Part shown: one piece after another, positions 38,001 through 48,056 of the stretch
How positions within the stretch are numbered: the first letter of the stretch is position 1
How the letters are laid out: each line of letters begins with the position of its first letter
Source of the DNA: Nematostella vectensis
Lineage: Eukaryota > Cnidaria > Anthozoa > Actiniaria > Edwardsiidae
Direction of reading: 5' to 3'
Assembly (NCBI RefSeq): GCF_932526225.1
Contig: NC_064045.1
Span: 8,620,138-8,684,137 of the forward strand
DNA: 64,000 nt
Made by a program: the position numbers and the translations under genes
Notes under the pieces: model-generated
Databases searched by the model: none
Told to the model about the DNA's origin: nothing
What the model saw: only the letters and a program-made list of their open reading frames with translations

Positions 38001-39850
38001 CAAGAGAACTTAAAACAAGTTTATTAATTTGCGAGTCATTATTTTTGGTCTTCACTATCACACAAACAAGGCCCGATTTGGAAAAAAAAGTTATTTCATG
38101 GATTGGATGGATTATGTGATTCTGAGAAAAATACATCCAGAAAATACTTCCAGAAAAGAGCATTCGAAATTTCATGATTTTTTTTTTGTGGTAGTGGGGG
38201 GAATGGGGTTGAGTTAAAGTGAGGATTTTGCAATTTTGTGATATCAATATTTTATTTTCTAGGTTTCGCTATTTTTGCAAAACAACAACAACAGAATGTA
38301 GCAAACAGTTATTCTCTACTGCATGGGCTAAATTTATTTCCCCAAAAGAAAAAAAAAACAGAACTACAATTTATACTAACGATAATGTGTCTATCTGTAT
38401 CATAACACACATTCTACTGAGAAGTCAGTGATCACTAGAGACGTTTCTCATAATCAGTTGTGAAGGCTAAGTGTGCTCGTGACTACAGTAGAATCCCAAG
38501 GCTGGCCTTGCCCCTATCCTGTTGCACCCCTATTCCTTCTTAGTACCCTTCATGTAAGCTCCTACCTTTAGGTCTGGTGTGTGGCTTCTCCACTGAGGCT
38601 GAGGCAGTGCTAGAAGGGAAGAGAAAAATTAAATCATAGTGCAATTGAAGAACAAGGTTTTATAAAATTTGTTTTTTACTAAAATAAGAAAAAAACATGT
38701 GGAAAGGGAAGAAGAAAATAAATCCTGAACTTACTTTGACACAGCGGCATTGTCCGCAACAGCAGATGTGGCACATTCCTTAAGGGTCACATTGCTAATG
38801 TTGGCCACATGTCCACCTGTGAATAAAAATTCAATTTCTATGTTAAAAAATATCTTGCTGTGCAATCCAAAAATAAGTAGAGCAGATAAATATAATAAAT
38901 GTGTTTTCAGGTCTATTTAGCCTGATTGAACTAAGAATTAATACATTTTCTTTATATATTTACTGTTATATGATTTCAATTATAAGTTCAGAGACAACTT
39001 TTCTGTGGATTTTGGAAAAGATATGCAATTTCTTGTAGTCTCATTTTTTTAACAAAGCATACAACTCACTTGAGCTTTGTCCTTGTATAGACCTCTTGAT
39101 GTCCTGTACGTCTCCTGCAATCTTTTCTGTTGTGGCCGACAGCATGGATACTTCTTTACTTGTGCTTGACATACTGTGCTGTATGTCTTCTGACATCTTT
39201 TCTGTTGTGGCAGACAGCTTGGAAAATTCTTTAGCTGTGGTGACCCTCAGTTCAGACACCTCCTTGGCTAGCTCCAGGTCATGGTAATACCAGTCTTCCA
39301 GAACGTTTTTGCACTCCTCTCCAAGAGGGGCGTCCTTTAGGGCGTCAACTTCGCCCTCAGTCACCCCTCCTAGATCGACTATAGCTTTTGAGATTTCAGA
39401 CCAGTATTGAAGGAAATCCCCTTCCTTCAATTCTGTGGACTTGACATGAGCGAACATTTTGTTACCATGCCACTTTAGTCGGCACATGTTTGCCTCCATT
39501 GTGGTGTCTGTTAAAGGAGGAAGATCATCCCAACCTGAAGTAGTTGATGGTGGTTTGAGACTACATATGTTGCGAAGAAGGCAAAACAGAAGCGTGATGT
39601 CGTAATTCTTAGCATCAGGCAGTGAACCGCTAGGGGGAAACAAGAGATCCCACTGTTCTTGTCTGATGACCTTCTTGTTTAAAAGTTTCTTCAGGGTAGC
39701 TTTGTTCTTCTTTAGACTTTTTGCAAGGGAGCTTGGAGGATGGATGGAGTTGAAGACAGTGAGCAGTGCTTTTGTGCCGCCATCGACCAGCAAACGACAG
39801 AGTCTGCTGAAGTTGTCTTTGCCTTCAGTGCCAGATAAAACAGAGGCCAT
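35079..39850 (-). CDS. NLR-type receptor: HEPN, coiled coil, NACHT, leucine-rich repeats
   Basis: A cytoplasmic STAND NTPase receptor of the NLR class, expected to act in innate immune sensing. Four exons join in consistent phase: 39070-39850 (ATG at 39850), 38735-38816, 38566-38609 and 35079-37855, giving 1,227 residues. The N-terminal about 190 residues resemble the DZIP3-type HEPN domain (WDLLFPP, NYDITLLFCLLRNIC, NKMFAH), followed by a heptad-like segment with a repeated ATTEK motif. The NACHT domain has Walker A GESGAGKTT (about 383-391) and Walker B ILMILDGYDELP (about 462-473). The C-terminal third carries ribonuclease-inhibitor-type LRRs (LKSLILDGC, LEKLSLACNNIGDEG, LQALDISYNHISDVG). 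Such HEPN-NACHT-LRR fusions are expanded in cnidarians and some other invertebrates. Ligand and effector pathway are unknown. Confidence 0.9.
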
Positions 39851-42528
39851 ATTGTTCTACAAAAAATAATACAAACAGTATACTCAGCTACAAATATCCT
39901 TGCTAGTATTTGCCCCAAAAGGAAGGATTACACGCTAAATTACAGGCTCTTATGTATTCGTTGAGGAAACAGTTGTGCTTTTTAGGGAGTCTCGTACCCA
40001 GACCGCTTTACGTCAGGCAGAACGCAGGAAAAATCTTGCAAGTTTTTCGAATATCTTGCAAGCAGCGTTTTTATGACCGTTTTTTACTATTTTTGTGCAG
40101 AAGTCCAAGGGCCTACCTACACACACTTGTTGTAAACCATTGAGTTTTCTTTTCGGCGGTTCCCTGTTCAATTAGACGATATTTTACTTCGTAAAATCCA
40201 AGACTGCGGATGACACTGTTAAGCACGATACATCATTTCATGAAATGAATTTGGATGGTCTGAATGTTCTGGCACTTATTTGAACTCATACTGCTCTGGT
40301 ACTGTTCTGGTTGGGTTGAATTCATCACAAATATCTTGAATAATTCGAGCACATTCTGTTTTTATGTTCCCTAGAAGATCTCTAGAGCGAGTAACTCACT
40401 ATTCACACATGATCTTATGCCGAATTCCGAACTCCAGGAAAATATTTAGGCTATTTCTGCAGTTATCATGTGCACATGGAATTTTACAAGCAAGAAATGC
40501 AGTATGGAAAGGTCTTTCTTCGTTTGTGAAAATTCGTAACATTTGCTTGCAGATTTCGTCCTCCATCTTGGATCTGTAATCTGCCAGTCGTTATTTTTTT
40601 CCGTCTTTGCTTCAGGGTTCCTGTGGATGTCCGCGCAACAGCAAATAACGACTGGGTACGAGTCTGCTTTTTACTTTTGTTGCCTTTTTTTACTTTCCAT
40701 TTTTTTACCCTTTGTTACTTTTTTATTTAAGACGTCCCTCTCATGATCCACAACAAAATTACAGATAAAACAAAACAACAAATTATTTTCACTTCAAAGT
40801 AGACTGTCAGGATAAACATAATCAAGCATAATCGTGAGTAGAAATATTAGGACAAATGATTCCTTCTTTTTCATCTTCCTTTGAGCCTTCTTTACAAATT
40901 CACCCATTTGTTATGACTACAATTTTGGATATTGTTGAAAAGAGCTTATTTTCTTTGTGCTTTATTCTCAGTTCTAGGTCTCCATGGTTTAACAAAGAAC
41001 CCTTGTCATTCTGTTTCTTTGAAATTATATTGTCAAAATTATTTAATTCGAGGAAAGAATTGGCTATTTTTTCCAGAGAATTATAGGAAAGAACACCCTC
41101 AAATAAACACTAAGTTGTGCACTTGAATGACTTTTATGTAGAGAAAGCCAAATTATGCTTTTCGCACAAGCGCGTAATTCCAGAAACCCTGTATATTAGT
41201 GCTGCTTCCACTCTTCCTTGACAAATTACTTATTCATATTTTTCTTTTCAGCTGTGGCTGCTAAATCATAGCTCGGTCTGCATTTTACAGAATGTCTTGA
41301 CACTCAATGGGGAATATGGCAATATGAGATGGAAGTATAACCTCTCAGCAACAAATCATTGATAGTTATGATAACTATATAAAACAAAAATGGTAATGGA
41401 GTGGGTTTTTAAATCATTGATGGCTGGTTAAACTGCCTCACGGTACATTACCTTGGTAGATTTAAGTTAATGGTGAAAACAGGTGAAAACAAGTTCCATC
41501 TTAGTACTTCATCAACCAACCTGTGACACAGCACAAAGATTATGAGAATCAGCCCTCAAACATTCTACAAGGCCATTAAGATCTTATCAGAGTGTTTAGT
41601 GGGAGGGTTTGATATTAGATTAGGGTGCAGTGGTACTCAGTTTTCTGAGTTCTACTGAAACCCTCCTGGCTAGGAGCATACTAGAAGATACCCAAAACAA
41701 AAAAGAAACGTTAACAAGTTTTTTTACTTATAAATAGATACACACTGTCAAAAATAATGTAGATATGCCTTTTTATACAATGTAAGCATTGATTAAAATT
41801 GTAATATGCTTTTTGTTTTGTTATACATTCCAATAACGGAATTATGAGTTAGTTTTGTAACTTACATCCTGGAATGTTTACATTTAGGATTTTTGGGTGC
41901 AGATGTTTTGATCCGTGGCTTTTTGGTTTCCTAATATATGGATTGATGGGCTGATAGTAAGTTTGTATCACACCGTATGTTATCGTCGAAGGTTTATCGT
42001 TTTTCCATGTACGTGAGTCAACAGATACAAAAGCGAAACCGGAAGTGCTATCATAAACATATTTTACAACAGGACGAAACCTAGCTCAAGATTCACAAAC
42101 AAGGCACAAAAGATACAGTAAATACGCCTTATCATTTGATAAACACGAGGCAGTGCGGAAAATGGAGTTTAGGAAGAAATGCGAACACGACATGGACGAA
42201 CAACAGAAGCGAACAACCGGAACAACACGGCCACTCCACTTCGTTCTTTTTCAACACTTAATAAAGACTTTTTTCGACGATTTTTGCGCTTAAAGTATCT
42301 AAATTAAGAAAACAACCTTCTTACTTCCAGCTTCCGCTTACCGGGCAGGTCCGGTCGAAACCCTTTAGCGGCAAATCATGTTTTTTGCAGGCAAACGATG
42401 AAACATTCCGACCGTGAACGAAAGGTGTGGAGAAGAGGACGTGCAGGACTGGTAACTAGCTATTTATAAATATGGGAACGAGGTCATCAGCGGTGTTGCC
42501 CAAAAGGCGCGGGTAAACCAAATACAAT
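39851..42528. other. Intergenic region, no gene supported
   Basis: This stretch lies upstream of the NLR start codon and before the next candidate exon. Open frames are short and without recognisable domains. No clear transposon ends were found. Confidence 0.5.
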
Positions 42529-43320
42529 ATGGCGGCGGATGAAGTTGTTTTTGTTCGATTCGGGAAACTTCCAAAGGAAAGACCACGAAAAACTGTGTTG
42601 GTAGGGAAGGGAGTTGTTGGGAGTTTCTTGTTACGTCCATAAACATCTACTTTATTGGCCAATAACGTTTTCACATCGATAAAGTGTAGACTACTACAGT
42701 TGTAAACAAATACTTATAAAAATCGTTTTCAGTTGAAGCTGGGCCGTTTTTAGAACGCATCAGGAGTAAAAAAGAATTTTTTTCTGCTATCTGAGCTTCG
42801 GCATGTTCTTGAATTTTTCTCTGAAATTTTGACCATTATGCCTCCCCTTAAAACAGTGGTGGAACTTACCTTGAACTGGAATTAGTCGAATTTTATACGG
42901 TCTAAAATCCACAACTTTACCTCTCTTCATCTGTTGTATATTTTGATGTATTGATGACCTTTTCCTGGCTGTCCCAACTCTCCCCCCCCCTGGAAGTCCT
43001 GGATCTGCCCCCTGCAAATCTACACATCTTGAAGCTCCTGACAAATCAAACTCAGCTTGTAAACTCAAATTAGATACATTCAGGGTCTGGGAGAAGAGTA
43101 TTGATGGCCCTTGCTTTCCTGGGATAGCTCTGAACTACTGTAGCCATTCAGTCCACAAATTGTATCAATTCATAATTTTTATATTGGTTTCAGAGCAAAG
43201 AGGGGCAGAGATGTCTAGCACATCAACTCCTAGAGCACATCAAGCCTGTCTGTGGTTACCATTGCAATGTCACACTTCTATTCCTGGATGCAACAAGGAG
43301 AACTTTTGGCATTGGTGACA
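42529..43320 (+). CDS. Two 5' exons of an unrecognised gene
   Basis: An ATG at 42529 opens a 24-codon exon (MAADEVVFVRFGKLP...) ending at a donor GTAGGG after 42600. A second exon (43194-43320) follows a good acceptor (ttggtttcag) and is open in the matching phase. It contains GQRCLAHQLLEHIKPVCGYH and LLFLDATRRTFGIGD and ends at GTATAA. The composition and the phase agreement suggest a real gene, but I do not recognise the family and found no further exons before the mobile-element region at 44 kb. Confidence 0.4.
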
Positions 43321-44515
43321 GTATAAATATTGTATTAAACTCACAAAGTTACACTTTTTATCTCAACATAATAACCATTTTCTTTATTGCATTTATTTTA
43401 AAAAATAGCAAATTTGTCTTTAAAGATTGCAGATTACACAGTTGCAGTATGCTATTTTATTATAAAGCTATGGTGGTCCTACACATGCTCTCATTGGTTT
43501 ATTAGCCACCAATACATCCCCGTAAGGGATGATCCTGGTTTGGCAGTACAGGAACTTATGGTCCCTCAAATGTTTCCATCGTTTGTATTTAGTGAGTTCG
43601 TTCTTTTTCCATTGGAAAAATTGGGTCCGTGAGGTCCGTGAGAAAAGGTAGTTTAGAGGTTGGCGGTACGAGACCACTTTCACAAAAGTGAAAGTGAGCC
43701 CGAACCAAGCCAACCGCTATACTACTGCCGTGTGACGGGATCATGCTGTATGGAAACTGCCGATGGAATCCATTTTATGGAAACTATACATTTATTTCAT
43801 TTTATGGAGACTATGTTATTTTTAGTTTTATGGATACTATATATTTTCGCGTGATGGGATCCGTTGTATGTAAACTGCTATGGAATCCACTGTGTGGAAA
43901 CTGCTGATGGAATTCATTTTATGGAAACTGTACATTTTTTTATGGAGACTACATGTTATTTTTAGTTTTATGGATACTATATATTTTTCGTACGGTGTGT
44001 GATGGTTTCAAATACAATCCTATGGTTACGGCCGCTGCGTGACATTCTTGGAATTTTTATTCTTAGGAGTGTATCTGGGGAGAACCCGCTGGTGAGTCTG
44101 GGCATGTCTATTGTATTTAGGGATTTTCCCGCTGACAAAGTGGAATGTTCTAGATGTGCTTAAAGCCGAATTGCCACCAGTTTACTTCCGGAGGTCCGAC
44201 AGAAACCTCAACCGTTAAAAGACAAAATAATCTACTAGAATCCGAGATATTTAACAGGCCATCCGCTCTAAATTATCAATCACATCCTCAAAGAAACTTC
44301 CAATAGACACACTACTTTCAATATTCTGAAATATTTTTCACTTTTTCCATTAAAAATCATCGGAGATTGTTATGTAATCCACCGGAAGTAAACTGGTGAT
44401 AATGCGGCTTTAAAGTCATGGGACTATCGTATGATCATATTGTGCCCATAGGCGTAAGGATAAAGTCTTATATAATAATATATAAGATGAGATGTGATGA
44501 AGGGATACATATGGC
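43321..44515. other. Repeat-bearing stretch without a supported gene
   Basis: It includes a tandem pair of about 120-base units at roughly 43740-43990 (words tggaaactgc, gatggaat, ccattttatgg, tttttagttttatggatact) and the MITE at 44160-44413. No convincing exon was found. Confidence 0.55.
44160..44413. mobile_element. MITE family A, copy 3
   Basis: TTAA-flanked inverted ends TTAAAGCCGAATTGCCACC and GGTGATAATGCGGCTTTAA. The interior has gaggtccgacagaaacctca, aatccgagat and ccaatagacacac, in common with the copies at 17169-17388 and 6252-6497. Confidence 0.82.
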
Positions 44516-45256
44516 ATAAGATGAAGAGGGATATTACGACTGTCCGTTTTGTGATCTAAGGATAGCGGAGTACGTGACTAAGGGAGAGTCGGCGAGGTTC
44601 GAGGCATGTTGTGTTGGGCAGGATATGGTGAATGACAATGGAGCTAATGTGTGTAGAAATTGTTCGCCCCATGACAGGTTCTCCAATAGGGTTCTGGATT
44701 CCGGATCCTAGTGTGTGGATTCCGGATTCCATGTGGGTTTTTTCTCGTGGATTCCGGATCCCAGCAGCATGGATTCCGGATTCCATATCTCATTTTTTCA
44801 TGGATTCCGGATTCCATATCTCATTTTTTCATGGATTCCGGATTCCATATCTCATTTTTTCATGGATTCCGGATCCCATATCTCATTTTTTCATGGATTC
44901 CGGATTCCGGATTACCTGTCATGGGGCGAAATTGTGGTGTTCACCATGGATACGACTATGCCGTCGAGTATGTTGATTTTCATGCGAATAAGTATAGAAT
45001 GTATAGAAAGTCGGTGTACCAAAGGAAGTACTATCCAGAACATGTATTAATTAACTTTAGTTTAGAGTACCAATCAAAGCAAAGTTTACGCAGGAGATTA
45101 AATCAAATTGAGACGGCTATGAAAAAATTGTTTACTAAAAGACGGTATATCCAATTGAGATTTATTTTCTACAAATTATTTCAACTGGAAGATGATAAAC
45201 AGGGTATGGAAAAGTGTATAAAATACATAAGTCACAGAACACTGAGAATGTTATGA
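44516..45256 (+). pseudogene. Zinc-ribbon gene (VLTF3-like?) interrupted by a small transposon
   Basis: The plus strand has a Cys-rich segment (CPFCDLRI, then a Cys pair) and, after the insertion at 44664-44929, a second part beginning with the rest of a CxxC knuckle. This continues through HANKYRMYRKSVYQRKYYPE to a stop at 45254-45256. Both parts are open, and the two flanks fall into one frame if insert plus one target copy is discounted. A two-knuckle zinc ribbon before a HxNKY/YRRK...H helical domain recalls the poxvirus late transcription factor VLTF3-like group found in large DNA viruses and related mobile elements; this link is from memory and weak. As it stands the gene is broken. Confidence 0.5.
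44664..44929. mobile_element. 266-bp non-autonomous element, 16-bp TIRs, 6-bp target duplication
   Basis: The perfect terminal inverted repeats TCGCCCCATGACAGGT (44664-44679) and ACCTGTCATGGGGCGA (44914-44929) are flanked by the direct repeat AATTGT (44658-44663 and 44930-44935). The interior is mostly a 31-bp tandem repeat (attccatatctcattttttc plus atggattccgg) in about 4.5 copies. Since 31 is not a multiple of 3, all three frames look alike. No transposase is encoded. A 6-bp duplication does not by itself fix the superfamily. Confidence 0.92.
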
Positions 45257-45393
45257 AGGGTTATGGAAACGGATTTAACGTGTGGAGACGAAGTGATCAC
45301 CATCTTTCTCTAGAGACATGTATATGCTTACCATATGGGGTCTTATCATAATAAAACCTTATGCTAAAGTTTTGTTCAGTTTGTCTCTCATTT

Positions 45394-45925
45394 CTACCAT
45401 AATCTGTTCTCTGATATGGTCCTCGCTTTTTTTCTCAACTGAGGTGAGCGTTTATATACCTTTTCCCGTATCGACTCTCTCATTTCATTATATTTTTCAG
45501 CCTCTTTGATAATGAGATTGAATTCGTCTGAGGATATTTGGCTGTCGTTCAATGCTTTGCTAATAAGGTCATCGATTGTACTCAATTTAGATTTAGCTAG
45601 CAGCACGCGTTTCTGTACATTTTTCGATAGTCTCTTAGAGACTGATGCCGTCACTCACAACCCCAGTCAACCATGTCCCAAATGCCCGAGCCGATAGGGC
45701 TACTGAGAGGGAACCCGACCCGATAGCTATTTTGTTTATAATCGACCGAGACTTCGCGTACTTCTTCCTAACTCTTTGGTGGTGTTCGAGGTTTGCGCTA
45801 ATAGAGTTCTTAATAGAACAGATTTGTTGTAGTCTGAAACTTTTACCATTGTCTTCCTCGGATGGGATGGTTGGGTAAATCTGGCGACCTCTCTCGTGTG
45901 GTTTTGCTTCATACATGTTGTCCAT
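45394..45925 (-). pseudogene. Frameshifted mobile-element-associated protein, possible membrane segment
   Basis: Two minus-strand frames overlap at 45635-45654 and look like halves of one gene. The first (ATG at 45925) runs through a Lys/Arg-rich helix to a hydrophobic stretch (IAIGSGSLSVALSARAFGTW). The second continues with SKLSTIDDLISKALNDSQIS and a charged helix EAEKYNEMRES. From memory, proteins with this layout recur near mobile elements in cnidarian genomes, but the function is unknown. One frameshift near 45650 separates the halves. Confidence 0.45.
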
Positions 45926-45937
45926 TATATTATATGG

Positions 45938-46150
45938 TTAGATAATCTCGATGTACGTTTCTTGTTTTGTGCTGTCGTACATGTACTCGACATCGCCGGA
46001 TAGCGCCTCACACATTACGTTGCTAGCGAAAAGCGCTGGGTTAGCGCCCTTCTCGGTGTTGATGTGGAGGACGGTAGGGTTTGACCCCCATACGTACAAC
46101 TGGTATGCCACAGATGAAAGTGTCTGAGAGGGCCCAAAAGAAACTTCCAA
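45938..46150 (-). CDS. Small unrecognised ORF, possibly a remnant
   Basis: A 70-residue minus-strand frame directly upstream of the frameshifted gene at 45394-45925, separated from its ATG by about a dozen bases. It has no recognised domain. It may be a second gene or the remnant of one from the same degenerate element. Confidence 0.25.
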   Translation of the reverse strand: MEVSFGPSQTLSSVAYQLYVWGSNPTVLHINTEKGANPALFASNVMCEALSGDVEYMYDSTKQETYIEII

Positions 46151-46341
46151 GTTATTTTCTCCTGTATTTTAGATATCTCATACATTTACTGTATTTTTGG
46201 CTGCTAAAAAGGGGGGGCACGCCCTGGCTACGCCCCTGTCCATGTAAAAATTAGGCAACTCAACTGCAAATGCACGAGTAGTATCACTAGTATATTTGGT
46301 CAGGTTTTGGTCAGCTAGGGGAGGGGTGGTCAAGCTGGATT

Positions 46342-46538
46342 CTGATTGGTGGATATATGGTCAGGTGTGTGACGTCACAGGTGGTGTTAACCAATGGGAA
46401 TGGAGATATCTGGTTAGGGGTGTGACGTCACGCGGGGTCGGGATTGGCTCCCGCGCGCGCGACAACACGGTGACGTCAGCGCGGGAAAGGATATAAGGCC
46501 CTAGGTGTTTTTTCAGGTTAAGCAGCAACCTTTCAGCC
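46342..46538 (+). promoter_or_regulatory. Early-type promoter with three CRE palindromes, CCAAT boxes and TATA
   Basis: Three perfect TGACGTCA sites lie at 46370-46377, 46423-46430 and 46471-46478. CCAAT boxes in either orientation are at 46345-46349, 46391-46395 and 46443-46447. A TATA-like ATATAAG is at 46491-46497, about 40 bases before the ATG at 46539. CRE/ATF clusters at this spacing suggest response to host CREB/ATF factors, as known for adenovirus early promoters; this role is inferred. Confidence 0.8.
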
Positions 46539-47129
46539 ATGAATGTAAAGTGTTTTTGCGGCGCCGAGGCTAAACAAGTAGGGTCAGCGTTGAGGTGTGG
46601 CGCCAACATCGACTATAAAAACGACCAAGTTGGTTGTGGGTACTATTTTACCATCGAGCAAGCCAAGAGTATAAAAGAGTACATCCCTGAGGGGAACACA
46701 GTCTTCGACTTCCCTGTGTGCGAGGGTCACAACCTCATCTGCAAGCCAGTGGTAAGCGCTGGTCAGTTCTCCAGGGGGCGTGTCTATTTTCAGTGTCCAG
46801 TGCAGGCACCCAACCAAAAATGCAAGCAGTTTGTGTGGGCGGAGGAACCCAAAGATTCGGAGAGGAAGAAGCCTGCAGCAGTATGGACACCTCCCAGTAT
46901 GAAGAAGAAGAAAGCGCCAGCAAGGGCCAGGAAGCAAACCCTCACCCCCCGCATGGGCGCAAGCGCAAACGCGAACGTCCCACAACCGCCGCCACCGCCA
47001 CCAAGCAAGGTCCCATGCGTGGTAGAGGAGGGGGAGGACGAGGGGGAGGACGAGGGCGTGGTAGAGGAGGTAGTGGAGGAGGAGGTAATTGCACCTGTGA
47101 TGAAGAAGCAAAAGAAGCAGTGGCTGTAG
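46539..47129 (+). CDS. GRF-type zinc-finger protein, putative early protein
   Basis: 196 residues. The N-terminal half has two Cys-rich modules. The first is around CFCGAEAKQV...RCG...CGYYFT; the second (CEGHNLICKP...GRVYFQCP...CKQFVWAEE, about 66-108) fits the GRF zinc-finger pattern with the GR-x-Y-x-x-C-P and F-x-W landmarks. GRF fingers bind single-stranded nucleic acid in topoisomerase III and APE2-type proteins. The rest is a basic/proline linker (PQPPPPPPSK) and an acidic tail with a terminal KKQKKQ. It is the first gene behind the CRE promoter, so early expression is likely. A second ORF overlaps it in another frame. Confidence 0.75.
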   Translation: MNVKCFCGAEAKQVGSALRCGANIDYKNDQVGCGYYFTIEQAKSIKEYIPEGNTVFDFPVCEGHNLICKPVVSAGQFSRGRVYFQCPVQAPNQKCKQFVWAEEPKDSERKKPAAVWTPPSMKKKKAPARARKQTLTPRMGASANANVPQPPPPPPSKVPCVVEEGEDEGEDEGVVEEVVEEEVIAPVMKKQKKQWL

Positions 47130-47656
47130 ACAATGACGATAGCAACAACAGTTACGAGGTGGAGGAGAAGGTGGTAGTGGTAGACAGTGACGACAGTGAT
47201 TGTGGTATGGGTGATGTCTCTTCCGGTACCGTCTACAACGATGTAGTGGACTCTGCCAACAATCTATATAGTGTGGACTATTACGTTAAGAAGGTGGTAT
47301 GGGATTTGATGGGTGAGGTGTTGCACTACAAGCACCAGCAAGGTACGAAGGACAGTTGGCTGAACACCTTTTATGAGGTTAGGGATGCCATCAGGGAGAA
47401 CACTGGTCACATGTGGGAAGGGTTGGACAGGATGACGAAAGCGCTTGGGTTCACCATGCGATGGAGCCCTTGGTTCACCTACATGGAGGATCTAGTGAGC
47501 AATAGGGTCGTACCAAGGGATATGGTGAAGTTGTGCCGTGACGAGAAGTTGCCAGGAATACTAGAGGGGAAGGAGGCAGAGGTTTGGGAAACCACCAGGG
47601 ACACAGCCCAACGTATAGGGAGGGTAGCCCACCTGTTCCCAATTGGGGAAATGTAG
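46820..47656 (+). CDS. Overlapping-frame protein with RGG stretch; likely expressed by splicing
   Basis: An open frame overlaps the GRF gene by about 310 bases and continues alone to 47656. Its first ATG is internal (46820, 278 residues), so access by splicing from the GRF start is more plausible. A donor GTAAGC at 46752 and an acceptor at 46897 (ctcccag) would join the frames in phase; this is a prediction. Visible parts are a bipartite basic motif (GRKRKRERP), an RG/GG-rich stretch, an acidic segment with repeated VVVDSDDSD, and a C-terminal helical domain (DYYVKKVVWDLMGEV, WSPWFTYMEDL) that I do not recognise. The AATAAA at 47751-47756 probably ends the transcript. Confidence 0.6.
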   Translation: MQAVCVGGGTQRFGEEEACSSMDTSQYEEEESASKGQEANPHPPHGRKRKRERPTTAATATKQGPMRGRGGGGRGGGRGRGRGGSGGGGNCTCDEEAKEAVAVDNDDSNNSYEVEEKVVVVDSDDSDCGMGDVSSGTVYNDVVDSANNLYSVDYYVKKVVWDLMGEVLHYKHQQGTKDSWLNTFYEVRDAIRENTGHMWEGLDRMTKALGFTMRWSPWFTYMEDLVSNRVVPRDMVKLCRDEKLPGILEGKEAEVWETTRDTAQRIGRVAHLFPIGEM

Positions 47657-47690
47657 AGACACTGTAGTCATCGTTTACTTTTTAGTGTTT

Positions 47691-47756
47691 TTTATTGTTA
47701 CCACTGTGATTAGTATAAAAAAGAAAAAATGTATTTACTGGTTATAGGGTAATAAA
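47691..47756. terminator. Convergent poly(A) signals
   Basis: AATAAA at 47751-47756 serves the plus-strand early genes. TTTATT at 47691-47696 is AATAAA on the minus strand and serves the coiled-coil gene from 48812. The two transcripts would overlap by about 60 bases. Confidence 0.65.
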
Positions 47757-47775
47757 GAAAAGTGTTTGTAGTGAG

Positions 47776-47988
47776 AAAAGTCACTCAGTCTCTTGGTGTT
47801 GGTCCACATTTCGCCGTTTGCGGGTGTTATCCTTGTACCTGTTGCGGATACGTTTGAGCTTTTTCAACAGTTGATTTCTCTGGGACTTCTCTCTCATGTT
47901 GCTTCCCATGAACTTGTGCACTTGAGCGTCTAGTTCCAGTAACATGGGTTGGTACGTACGTACCGCAGCGCTGTATCCTAACTCGTAG

Positions 47989-48020
<32 letters not shown>

Positions 48021-48040
48021 GGCTTGGTCCGCGTCCTGTT
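47776..48040 (-). CDS. Candidate alternative terminal exon of the coiled-coil gene
   Basis: On the minus strand a good acceptor (CCAAACCCCAACAG, ending at 48041) opens a frame of about 85 codons to a TGA. It begins with Asp/Ala/Gln, an Asn homopolymer (aac repeats at 47990-48020) and a basic helical tail (LLKKLKRIRNRYKD, KRRNV). A donor at about 48172 (CACGG|GTAATA) in the upstream gene is in matching phase. Use of this exon would replace the transmembrane tail by a basic tail. Confidence 0.45.
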
Positions 48041-48056
48041 GGGGTTTGGAACAGTG

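Noticed and set aside
44632-44976. Repetitive Gly-Phe-Arg-Ile-Pro type protein
   Set aside because: Reading of the 31-bp repeat inside the small transposon; the same peptide appears in all three frames.
46280-46340. Left terminal inverted repeat of the provirus (agtagtatcactagtatatt)
   Set aside because: Plausible as an end, but the matching right terminus is outside the window, so it cannot be confirmed.
46584-47111. 175-codon minus-strand frame
   Set aside because: Shadow of the GRF gene, with no start context; composition follows the opposite strand.
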